This document shows, piece after piece, positions 15,664-22,079 of a DNA stretch of 22,079 bases (positions within the stretch are counted from its first letter, which is position 1; every line of letters begins with the position of its first letter). A program made the translations under genes and the position numbers. This DNA comes from Bdellovibrionaceae bacterium UBA2351 (GTDB taxonomy: Bacteria > Bdellovibrionota > Bdellovibrionia > Bdellovibrionales > Bdellovibrionaceae). The stretch spans positions 1 to 22,079 of the forward strand of contig DDTZ01000140.1 of the NCBI GenBank assembly GCA_002344565.1. Reading direction: 5' to 3'. Below the pieces are notes generated by a model. The model searched no databases and had not been told where the DNA came from. It saw only the letters and a list, made by a program, of their open reading frames with translations.

Positions 15664-16683
15664 TTAGGGACGTTGTCTCAACCAGCGATTTAGCGATTTT
15701 AGGTAATCAAATCGAGTCTGCTCTAAAATATCTGGAAGTGTATTATAACCGCGTTGATTGACGCTGTCTGCGTATCTAACAGGTGTTACAGATTTCTTTT
15801 CCGCACAAGCGATCATTTGATGAAATGGCAATTTAGATTTTATTTTTTGATAAACGGATCTATCCAGAACAATGCACGTTTGCAAATCACCTAAATCGCT
15901 TTCTATAAAGTACTGAGTCGGTATTTCAAACTCGTTTTTGAAAGAAATAATTTCTTTAGATAGCTTTAAGTTTCTAAGCGCAACTACGAATGAGACTTCA
16001 TTCAATTCCGACAATGTAACCAGCGAGTTGTAAATGCCATCACTTGTATCAATTGACGATTTAAAATATTTTCTAAAGGTATAAATAGTCTGCCAATCGG
16101 GACGAGGGCGAAATAGGGGTTCAAAGTTTTTTCTCGAACTGTTTTTCAAATAATCAAAAGCCAATGCAGGGCCATATCCCAAACCTCGGCCAAAAAGAAT
16201 AACCACATCCCCTGGACTTATACCTATTCTATTGAGCGGTTTTAGATTCGACTCTCCTAAAATAGTTGTGGTGAGCATCGTTGCATAAGAAGAGCCCGAA
16301 TCACCACCAAGCAGGGGCACTCCAAATTTATTTAGTGCGTTTGAGGTAGACTTATAGACTTTATCTTTGACCTTACCAGAGTGATGCTGTGCCCATTGTG
16401 CCGAAATTAGCATGCCAATTGGTTTTGTCCCAGAAGCAGCTAAGTCCGAAACCGAGTTTGCAACGGCTAAATATCCCCAGGTTTCAGGATTGGTATAAAG
16501 TTTCGAATGGATTTCAATTGCGATCGAATCCGTGGAGCCCGTCAGAAACAGATTTTTCTTTATTTTTACGATTTCGGTGTCACTGCCATTAAAGCCATTC
16601 AGCTGCTGTGAATTGCGTGGACTATGTTGGTAGAGTTTTCTAAGCCCTTGGTATTCGGATTTCTGGAAGAATTTTTGGTCCAC
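15664..16683 (-). CDS. ThiL/PurM-superfamily protein (thiamine-monophosphate kinase-like) with altered motif
   Basis: A 339-residue protein of ThiL-typical length and order: STD (50-52), ANSVSDLAASG (75-85, compare VNLSDLAAMGA of ThiL), GGDSGSS (126-132, compare GGDT), ISPGDVVILFGRGLG (155-169, compare ARPGDxVxVTGxLG) and DTSDGIYNSL (212-221, compare DISDGLxxDL). ThiL phosphorylates thiamine monophosphate to the diphosphate with ATP and Mg2+. The N-terminal GDDAA motif, whose aspartates bind Mg-ATP in ThiL, reads GSDTE (33-37), so one Asp is Ser. It may therefore be a diverged ThiL or an AIR-synthase-related protein with another substrate. No other thiamine gene is nearby. It lies 110 nt upstream of the lipoprotein gene on the same strand and is divergent from the lipoprotein at 16786. 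Confidence 0.7.
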   Translation of the reverse strand: MDQKFFQKSEYQGLRKLYQHSPRNSQQLNGFNGSDTEIVKIKKNLFLTGSTDSIAIEIHSKLYTNPETWGYLAVANSVSDLAASGTKPIGMLISAQWAQHHSGKVKDKVYKSTSNALNKFGVPLLGGDSGSSYATMLTTTILGESNLKPLNRIGISPGDVVILFGRGLGYGPALAFDYLKNSSRKNFEPLFRPRPDWQTIYTFRKYFKSSIDTSDGIYNSLVTLSELNEVSFVVALRNLKLSKEIISFKNEFEIPTQYFIESDLGDLQTCIVLDRSVYQKIKSKLPFHQMIACAEKKSVTPVRYADSVNQRGYNTLPDILEQTRFDYLKSLNRWLRQRP

Positions 16684-16785
16684 GCGCTTATTTTATGGCC
16701 ATGGCTAGTCAGGTGGTCAACTACGCATATGGCCAAGGGTTTCTGGTTAGTTGTATCAGCTGCGTGAACCGTTTAGTTTAGGGAC

Positions 16786-17643
16786 ATGAAAACGATCATT
16801 CTAATATTTTCCATTCTGCTTTTTGTTGGTTGCACCTCTTCATCTAAAAGCCAAAATGGTTCGTCTAAAATCATAGCCGCTGATAAGTTACAAAAAGAAA
16901 ACTTAGCTGTTGAAAAAGACGTTAAAGCGGCATTGCCAAATGAGGGTTTGAAAGCCTATCAAAAGGAAAAAATCGCATTTTTAAATATTCATGATTTTCC
17001 AGATAGCGCTTTGCTTTCTGCTAAAGTAAAAATGAATCCACCTGATTTAGCATTAGATGAAGCTAAGTCTTTGCAAATGGACCGCTCGGAAATTTTGCGT
17101 CAGGCATTGGTGACTTTCTGCGATGACTGTCAGCTGTTTGAAGTTTTACTGCCGATTGAAAAATTATCGGAACAACAATTTAATTTTTTCTTTGATAAAA
17201 TTTTCTTACGTCAAGAAGTGAGCTTGGATGAAATCAAAGAGCTAGCCGCCGAGTTGTCGGCGTATGACAAATTGGTCTTAGTCCTGAGCTCTGAAGATTA
17301 CGAAAAAAATCGGGGTTTAAGCAAAGACAATAGCGTAATTGCTGTAACGGAAGCCTTCATTAAGTCAGAAGTGTATGTTTTTGATTTAAAGAAAAAAACG
17401 ACAATGGCTCGTGTGAATATTAACTTATCGAACAAGGATTATCTTTTCTATTCAAAGAAAGAATCTACTGATAAACAGCAGGCGGGTAGTTTGAAAGAAG
17501 TTAAAGATAATACAATCAAAACTCTATTGAACGATTTCCGATATGACGAAGTTTATCCATATCCGATTTCTTCAGAATCATTGACTCTGTTTCACTTTTT
17601 CTACAATGAACTATGTAAATCTCTTTTTATGGATGCAGGATGA
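16786..17643 (+). CDS. Lipoprotein of unknown function, coupled to the downstream gene
   Basis: A 285-residue protein with a lipoprotein signal: MKTIILIFSILLFVGC, lipobox FVGC with Cys16, followed by a serine-rich linker. The mature part is charged and mostly alpha/beta, with a pair of cysteines (CDDC, about residues 112-115) and another near the C-terminus (ELCKSLF). I do not recognise the family and see no catalytic motif. Its stop overlaps the next gene's start as ATGA, so a lipoprotein/cytosolic pair is made together. The ribosome site is weak (AGGG close to the ATG). The gene is divergent from the ThiL-like gene with a 102-nt spacer in which I see no clear promoter. Confidence 0.82.
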   Translation: MKTIILIFSILLFVGCTSSSKSQNGSSKIIAADKLQKENLAVEKDVKAALPNEGLKAYQKEKIAFLNIHDFPDSALLSAKVKMNPPDLALDEAKSLQMDRSEILRQALVTFCDDCQLFEVLLPIEKLSEQQFNFFFDKIFLRQEVSLDEIKELAAELSAYDKLVLVLSSEDYEKNRGLSKDNSVIAVTEAFIKSEVYVFDLKKKTTMARVNINLSNKDYLFYSKKESTDKQQAGSLKEVKDNTIKTLLNDFRYDEVYPYPISSESLTLFHFFYNELCKSLFMDAG

Positions 17644-18278
17644 AAACTTTAGATGATCTTTTAAATGTGGCAGCTGAACGTCGCGATACTGATTGGGAAA
17701 ATCAGTTTTTTCACCAATTCACCAGCAGTAACGTAAATATTTTGTCGCCAGATCCACAAGTGGGTCCGGACAATTGGCCTTATTTGTTAGTGGAATCTGA
17801 TATGGAAGCCAAAGAATCGGTACAAAAGGTTCTGCACTGGCTACATGACAAGGGTATTGGCTTGGTTTTGAATCCCACAGAAGAATACCCAGATTATGTT
17901 TTCACCTACGGTATGATTTGGCATTTCAAAGAAACTGGCTTGTTTTACAAAACGATTGATCAAATTAAACCCGAAGTCGTCGAGATCAAACAAAACTCAT
18001 CTGTCTACTACGGGCAGCCCTCGGAATCGTTCATGCCATCTTACGTTCGAAAAATTTTATTAGAATTTTTCCGTGATCAAGGTTTGCTGGGCGTAAAGAT
18101 CAATTTGTTATCGGATGACAACAAGAATTTTGATCTCTGTTTTTCTTTGGAATCTTTGGGTAATCCACCCGTTAAAGAACACCAGGGCATCGCAGAGGCG
18201 ATCAGTTGGTTCCTGCCACCTCATTATTCAATCGTGCTGATCAGCGAACAGGGACTTCCTCCGTTCGCAGCTCTATAG
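17640..18278 (+). CDS. Conserved-looking cytosolic protein of unknown function
   Basis: A 212-residue soluble protein without signal peptide or membrane segment. Composition and length look like a real globular protein: an N-terminal helix (LDDLLNVAAERR), an alpha/beta core with PDNWPYLLVES and DYVFTYGMIWHFKETGLFYK, and a C-terminal part ending in hydrophobic strand YSIVLISEQ. The start overlaps the stop of the lipoprotein gene (ATGA), so translational coupling is expected. Its stop is immediately adjacent to the convergent PilZ-like gene. No motif allows a function call. Confidence 0.8.
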   Translation: MKTLDDLLNVAAERRDTDWENQFFHQFTSSNVNILSPDPQVGPDNWPYLLVESDMEAKESVQKVLHWLHDKGIGLVLNPTEEYPDYVFTYGMIWHFKETGLFYKTIDQIKPEVVEIKQNSSVYYGQPSESFMPSYVRKILLEFFRDQGLLGVKINLLSDDNKNFDLCFSLESLGNPPVKEHQGIAEAISWFLPPHYSIVLISEQGLPPFAAL

Positions 18279-18725
18279 TTAGTGAGTATCTTTTTCTAGT
18301 TCACCGGGTTTTGGTAGAAGATCCATCAGACATTCGCGCCAATACTCGGGAGCATCGTCAGAATAATCAACCGCTATATGAAAACCTTGTTTACCTAAAA
18401 ACTTGGTGCGTCTAATTTCACCGCTGATTTCCATATTCATCGGTTCTAGCTTTAAATAGACTCGATTTCCAATTAGTGAATCTAGATTTAAATTTCCTCT
18501 TAAGGATTGTGGGATTAAATCATCTCTTAACACCGTCAGCAAAAGGCCAGTGGATGAGGCTTCTACGATTTGGCAATTTTTTGCGATCTTAGCTAGGTCA
18601 TCAAGTGAGGCCATGTAGGTGACTTTGATTGGTTCCACTTCTTTTCGTGGAGCCGATCGTGTATTTTTGTAGCCCTTCTTGCTGGCTTTCGGAGTTTTCG
18701 CTGTTTTCTTCGCTTTGTTTTCCAT
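18279..18725 (-). CDS. PilZ-like domain protein with basic N-terminal tail
   Basis: A 148-residue protein with a lysine-rich disordered tail (residues 1-30), then a beta-barrel-like domain: APRKEVEPIKVTY, IVEASSTGLLLTV (position of the D/NxSxxG motif, here EASSTG), GNRVYLKLEPMNMEISGEIRR and GFHIAVDYSDDAPEYWRECL. The order and hydrophobic pattern fit PilZ, a cyclic-di-GMP receptor domain abundant in bdellovibrios. However, the RxxxR motif needed for c-di-GMP binding is not clearly present (only PRKEVEP), so it may be a non-binding PilZ. GAGGG about 8 nt before the ATG supports the start. A 197-nt spacer separates it from the PPTase gene on the same strand, so it probably has its own promoter. 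Confidence 0.55.
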   Translation of the reverse strand: MENKAKKTAKTPKASKKGYKNTRSAPRKEVEPIKVTYMASLDDLAKIAKNCQIVEASSTGLLLTVLRDDLIPQSLRGNLNLDSLIGNRVYLKLEPMNMEISGEIRRTKFLGKQGFHIAVDYSDDAPEYWRECLMDLLPKPGELEKDTH

Positions 18726-18922
18726 CTTTAGTTCCCTCTTCAGGTGTTGCTGACTAATATTTCGGACGGCTCTAGACTTAAGTTAAGCGATTTCGATTCA
18801 ACCAATTCGATTTGGAAGTTTTAATTTATACAGTGTCAAAAGAGTAGACACATTTTGGGCATTATTTTTTGACCTAACATTACGCGTGCAAACTAGTTTT
18901 TCAGGGTAGCGTTTAGCGCTGA

Positions 18923-19558
18923 CTAAACTGTGACTTTAGTTTTTGCAATCGCAAGCTGTTCGTTTGCATTTGAAATGCAGAAACCTTGAATCTGTGTCGA
19001 CGGTGATTTTGAAATGATCACGGAAAAATGAGTTATCTCATAACCTTTGATTGAACTTGATGTCGCTGGAGAAACCGCTTTCACACTGAGCGCGGAAATT
19101 GCTTTCGGTTGAACGATAAACGGTATCGCTTTAAAAGACGCCTCTTTGATGGACCATAGTAATTGAAAATTCGAACTCAATTTAAGCTCGTCAGGTGTGC
19201 ACACGCGTTCGACAATTTTCTGCTGAATACGACTACGGTCTTCATAGTCAACGCCTACGGGAGCTGAATCTAAGACGAATACGCCAATGTCTTCTGTATG
19301 AGACAACGAGCTATAATGGTCTTTTCCGGGAACGCCAATTTTCTGAGGAACGTTTCTTAAATCGAGTGCGTCTTCAAATACGAAGTTCTTCTTATCTTTT
19401 AAGAAATTATAAAGTGACGTGCGTAAATCAAATCGATTTTTAGTTTTCTTTTCAAATGGATCACGAGACTGAGTTTGAAATGGAACGATTTCGATATGGA
19501 AATCTGGTCCCATCGCAGACGAGGCGAACGCTTGAATTTCTACAGAAGCACTATGCAT
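18923..19558 (-). CDS. 4'-phosphopantetheinyl transferase
   Basis: A 211-residue protein with the Sfp/EntD-type PPTase motifs: SLSHT (84-88), VGVDYED (101-107, Mg2+-binding D104 and E106) and WSIKEASFK (135-143, the WxxKEAxxK signature with E139). It transfers the phosphopantetheine arm from CoA to the serine of carrier proteins. Length fits the shorter EntD/Sfp branch rather than the about 120-residue AcpS type, so it should act on secondary-metabolite-type carriers; the DltC-like ACP at 10617-10865 is the obvious substrate in this window. It is the last gene of the minus-strand ybaB-recR-mglA-nadA operon (16-nt gap after nadA). The ribosome site AGGA lies very close to the ATG. Confidence 0.9.
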   Translation of the reverse strand: MHSASVEIQAFASSAMGPDFHIEIVPFQTQSRDPFEKKTKNRFDLRTSLYNFLKDKKNFVFEDALDLRNVPQKIGVPGKDHYSSLSHTEDIGVFVLDSAPVGVDYEDRSRIQQKIVERVCTPDELKLSSNFQLLWSIKEASFKAIPFIVQPKAISALSVKAVSPATSSSIKGYEITHFSVIISKSPSTQIQGFCISNANEQLAIAKTKVTV

Positions 19559-19574
19559 TTCCTACCCGAACGTA

Positions 19575-20537
19575 TCAGGCAAATACTTGTGGCCACGATA
19601 CACTTTCACCTTGAGCGATTTTCATCATTCGATCAAGTGAAACTTGTGCCTTCAAACGAGTGGCCTCATTAACTTTTACTTCGGGTTTTAGGGTTTCGAG
19701 TGCGTGTTTGATTTTTTCTAAATCGTTGAGTTTCATAAAAGGACAATCATTACATAGACATCCTTTGTCCTCTACGGGTGCTTGTATTAGTTCGACATCG
19801 GGACGAGACTTTTTCATTTGATGAAAAATTCCTGTTTCCGTTGCGACTATAAATTTTTTCTTGGGATTTTTTACAACTTCTTCAAGCAAGCGCGAAGTTG
19901 ATCCAATCACCTGAGCATATTGTAAAATCGAAGCTTCACATTCTGGATGAGCAATTACAACTGCATCCGGATGTTCCATAGTTAACTCATGTAAACGACG
20001 AGCATTAAACAAAACATGAACTTGGCAGGAGCCATTCCACATCTCCATCGGGCGGTTTAATTTCTTGCTTAAATAGTTTCCTAAATGCTGATCTGGACCA
20101 AAAAGTATCTTACGATTCTTAGGAATCGAGTTGATAATTTTTTCAGCGTTAGACGAAGTGATGATAACGTCAGAAATCGATTTTACTTCCGCGCTCGAGT
20201 TAATATAGGTAACGGCGATAGCGTCTGGATTAGCTTTTCTCCAGGCATAGTATTTATCAAATGGAGAGCTATCCACCAGTGAACAACCGGCGTTCATATC
20301 CGGAACTAAAACCGTTTTCGTTGGATTTAAAATCTTTACGGATTCAGCCATGAACACCACACCTGCTAACAAGATGATGTCGGCTTTTTCCTGTTGGCCC
20401 TTTTGAGCCAAGAAATAACTATCGCCTACATGGTCAGCCAAATCTTGAATGGCTCCGTCTTCATAGTAGTGAGCTAAAATAGTGACGTTTTTTTTCTTTT
20501 TAAGTTCGCGGATTTCCTGACCTAGATCGTAGCCCAC
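19575..20537 (-). CDS. nadA: Quinolinate synthase NadA
   Basis: A 320-residue [4Fe-4S] enzyme that condenses iminoaspartate with dihydroxyacetone phosphate to quinolinate in de novo NAD synthesis. Recognised from ILAHYYEDGAIQDLADHVGDS (20-40), the DMNAGCSLVDS segment with Cys85, the WNGSCQVH segment with Cys171, the AHPEC segment (C200), and the C-terminal CLCNDCPFMKLN segment (C260, C262, C265). C85, C171 and one of the last group have the spacing of the three cluster ligands. The start is GTG: AAGGA lies a few bases upstream, an in-frame TAA at 21-19 nt before it rules out an earlier start, and an overlapping out-of-frame ATG (ATGTG) is not used. It sits 11 nt downstream of mglA. Confidence 0.97.
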   Translation of the reverse strand: MGYDLGQEIRELKKKKNVTILAHYYEDGAIQDLADHVGDSYFLAQKGQQEKADIILLAGVVFMAESVKILNPTKTVLVPDMNAGCSLVDSSPFDKYYAWRKANPDAIAVTYINSSAEVKSISDVIITSSNAEKIINSIPKNRKILFGPDQHLGNYLSKKLNRPMEMWNGSCQVHVLFNARRLHELTMEHPDAVVIAHPECEASILQYAQVIGSTSRLLEEVVKNPKKKFIVATETGIFHQMKKSRPDVELIQAPVEDKGCLCNDCPFMKLNDLEKIKHALETLKPEVKVNEATRLKAQVSLDRMMKIAQGESVSWPQVFA

Positions 20538-20548
20538 ATGCGGTCCTT

Positions 20549-21142
20549 TTAGAGATTAGCTCCACCTTTAAGAACATTGATAATCGATTTAGAAGCACTT
20601 CGGAGTGATTCTAAAACACCCACGCCATCGTTCGCAATCGCTTCAAATTCAGGAGCATTGTAGTGATTCAAAGAAGCTCTTAGCTCAGGCAGGGACGCGG
20701 CGCTGGGAAGGTCACGTTTATTATACTGCATGATCAAAGGAATTTCCTTAATATCATACCCCTGTTGTTCAAGATTGATTTTTAAATTCTTTAAAGCTTC
20801 CAGGTTTTCATCCATACGCTCGATTTGTGAATCGGCGACAAATACAACCCCGTCTAAACCCTTTAAAATTAATCGTCTTGAGTTATCGTAAACAACTTGG
20901 CCTGGTACTGTGTATAAGTGAAAGCGCGTTTTAAAACCACGAATTTCACCAACATTCATTGGAAGAAAGTCAAAAAACAAAGTTCGTTCTGTTTCTGTGC
21001 TTAGATTCATGAGTTTTGATTTTTGATCCGGATTGGTTTCTTTATAAACCCATTGCAAGTTCGTTGTCTTGCCGCCCAAAGAAGGACCATAGTAAACGAT
21101 CTTACAGTGGATTTCTTTAGCATTGTAGTTGATAAAAGACAT
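20549..21142 (-). CDS. mglA: Ras-like GTPase MglA (cell polarity/motility)
   Basis: A 197-residue small GTPase with P-loop GPSLGGKTT (19-27), a switch-II-type TVPGQVVYDNSRR (Gln in place of the usual Gly-Asp-Gln arrangement of Ras, as in MglA), and G4 motif NKRDL. MglA sets front-rear polarity in myxobacteria and has been studied in Bdellovibrio. GGAG a few bases before the ATG supports the start. Gaps to recR (23 nt) and nadA (11 nt) place it in the operon. No MglB Roadblock partner gene is seen in the window. Confidence 0.96.
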   Translation of the reverse strand: MSFINYNAKEIHCKIVYYGPSLGGKTTNLQWVYKETNPDQKSKLMNLSTETERTLFFDFLPMNVGEIRGFKTRFHLYTVPGQVVYDNSRRLILKGLDGVVFVADSQIERMDENLEALKNLKINLEQQGYDIKEIPLIMQYNKRDLPSAASLPELRASLNHYNAPEFEAIANDGVGVLESLRSASKSIINVLKGGANL

Positions 21143-21165
21143 TCAGGCTCCGTCCGTGTGAGATC

Positions 21166-21777
21166 TTATAGCTCGACTCTGTTTTCCAAAGCGCGGCTCA
21201 TTGTGCGATCATCGATGAAATCGATATCGCCGCCAATTGGTACGCCATGGGCAATACGAGAAAGTTTAATTCCAGAGTTTTGCAAAATTTTAGTTAGGTA
21301 CAATACAGTCGTGTCGCCCTCAAGATCGGCGTCTAACGCCATAATGATTTCACGAACAGGGTGGGTCGTGTTGGCTTGATCTTGAATACGCTTTAATAAG
21401 TCTTTGATTTTTAAATCGTCAGGGGTAATGCCATCCAGTGGTGATAAAGCACCATGCAGAACATGGTAACGACCACGGAACGCGCCCGAGGCTTCGATAC
21501 GCATTACATCCGAAGGTTCTTCTACTAAACACAACACATCGTTTTGACGATGAGAATCTTTGCAGAATCGGCAAACATCACTATCCGTATAATTAAAGCA
21601 TTGAGGACACTCATGCACTTCAGACTGAACACGTTGAAGTGCATCGCTTAAATCGGCAGAGTACTGTTCACGAGACTTTAAAATATAATACGCCAAGCGC
21701 TGAGCCGTCTTTGGCCCAATGCCTGGAAGTTTAGTCAATTCGTGTACAAGTTTCTCTAGAGCCGAAATGTGAAGCAT
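21166..21777 (-). CDS. recR: Recombination mediator RecR
   Basis: A 203-residue protein of standard RecR length: helix-hairpin-helix LPGIGPKTAQRLAYYIL (17-33), zinc finger with C57, C60, C69 and C72 (CPQC...CRFC), then a Toprim domain starting VLCLVEEPSDV (81-91) with GRYHVLHGALSPLDG. It acts with RecO/RecF to load RecA at gaps. Its ATG overlaps the ybaB stop (TAATG), the usual ybaB-recR coupling. Confidence 0.97.
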   Translation of the reverse strand: MLHISALEKLVHELTKLPGIGPKTAQRLAYYILKSREQYSADLSDALQRVQSEVHECPQCFNYTDSDVCRFCKDSHRQNDVLCLVEEPSDVMRIEASGAFRGRYHVLHGALSPLDGITPDDLKIKDLLKRIQDQANTTHPVREIIMALDADLEGDTTVLYLTKILQNSGIKLSRIAHGVPIGGDIDFIDDRTMSRALENRVEL

Positions 21778-22079
21778 TAAAACATTCCTGGGATGCCCAT
21801 GCCGCCAGTGATTTTTTCCATCTCTTTGGCCATAGTTTCTTTGGCTAGCTTAAGAGCATCGTTAGTTGCTGATACAACCATCTCTTCAAGCATTTCCGCA
21901 TCGCCCGATTTGAAAACATCAGGATTAAATTTTACAGATACAAGTTTGTTATCGCCAGTTACAACCGCAGTAACCGCACCACCACCAGAAGTTCCCGTAA
22001 ATTCTTGTTTACCGATTTCTTCTTGTGTCTTTTTCATTTTAAGTTGCATTTGGTTGGCTTGTTTCATCAACTGAGCCAT
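21777..22079 (-). CDS. ybaB: YbaB/EbfC nucleoid-associated protein, N-terminus possibly outside window
   Basis: At least 100 residues of the YbaB/EbfC DNA-binding family: the N-terminal helix LMKQANQMQLKMKKTQEEI, the sheet ending GSGGGAV-like (TGTSGGGAVTAVVTGDNKLVSVKFNP) and a C-terminal methionine-rich tail ending GMGIPGMF. The first codon visible is an ATG at the very end of the window (22077-22079). Many members start a few residues earlier with a glycine/methionine-rich stretch, so the true start may lie beyond the edge. Upstream, dnaX is expected from common gene order but is not in view. Confidence 0.93.
   Translation of the reverse strand: MAQLMKQANQMQLKMKKTQEEIGKQEFTGTSGGGAVTAVVTGDNKLVSVKFNPDVFKSGDAEMLEEMVVSATNDALKLAKETMAKEMEKITGGMGIPGMF

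Noticed and set aside
18726..18922. A small RNA or terminator in the 197-nt gap between the PilZ-like and PPTase genes
   Set aside because: Only very short imperfect inverted repeats (for example GTGTC/GACAC and AGCG/CGCT) are present, without a T-run in the right place.
20537..20539. ATG start for nadA overlapping the GTG
   Set aside because: That ATG is out of frame with the NadA sequence; the in-frame GTG follows an in-frame stop and a good AAGGA site.
21793..22074. Long plus-strand open frame opposite ybaB, and similar antisense frames opposite the ELWxxDGT, recR and GNAT genes
   Set aside because: They mirror real genes on the other strand, have no ribosome sites or recognisable protein features, and arise from codon bias of the sense gene.
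1..22079. tRNA, rRNA, insertion sequence, integrase or attachment-site signals
   Set aside because: No transposase or integrase coding sequence, no flanking target duplications and no cloverleaf-like stretch were seen; gene spacers are too short.

Overview
The window looks like part of a chromosome from a predatory or gliding-type Gram-negative bacterium, most likely a Bdellovibrio relative (Bdellovibrionota). This is inferred from three things: a ybaB-recR-mglA-nadA gene run that includes a Ras-like MglA polarity GTPase, several large lipoproteins with Ig-like, Calx-beta and ELWxxDGT-repeat architecture, and moderately AT-rich DNA. No rRNA, tRNA, transposase, phage gene or CRISPR array is visible, and no gene-free stretch is longer than about 200 bases.

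Left part (1-5950): a very long lipoprotein gene on the minus strand runs off the left edge (start at 2702). Upstream of it, on the same strand, is a stand-alone AMP-forming adenylation enzyme. A divergent secreted protein carries three copies of a six-cysteine module. A convergent three-histidine-box fatty-acid desaturase/hydroxylase follows.

Centre (6066-10865): a tightly overlapping five-gene plus-strand operon encodes a PLP-dependent decarboxylase-fold enzyme, a GNAT-like acyltransferase, an ATP-grasp ligase, a second PLP-dependent decarboxylase and a DltC-like acyl carrier protein. The ACP, ATP-grasp and PLP decarboxylase together recall the BtrI/BtrJ/BtrK logic of butirosin biosynthesis, where an amino acid is loaded on an ACP and decarboxylated while tethered. 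The AMP ligase, decarboxylase, ACP and GNAT also recall exosortase-A-associated clusters. Converging on the ACP gene is a minus-strand polytopic membrane protein with an MBOAT (DltB-like) signature, preceded 2 nt upstream by a giant ELWxxDGT-repeat lipoprotein. The window therefore holds the main parts of a carrier-protein-dependent amino-acid or amine modification pathway, possibly ending at the cell envelope. This is the most interesting content; its product cannot be read from sequence.

Right part (15664-22079): a ThiL/PurM-family protein with an altered nucleotide/metal motif, a translationally coupled lipoprotein/cytosolic protein pair of unknown function, a PilZ-like protein, and a minus-strand housekeeping operon ybaB-recR-mglA-nadA that ends with a 4'-phosphopantetheinyl transferase. 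That transferase is a natural candidate for activating the ACP encoded 8 kb away. Two DNA structures stand out: an intrinsic-terminator-like hairpin inside the 5' end of the MBOAT-like gene (12041-12072) and a perfect 22-bp palindrome inside the second decarboxylase gene (9771-9792).
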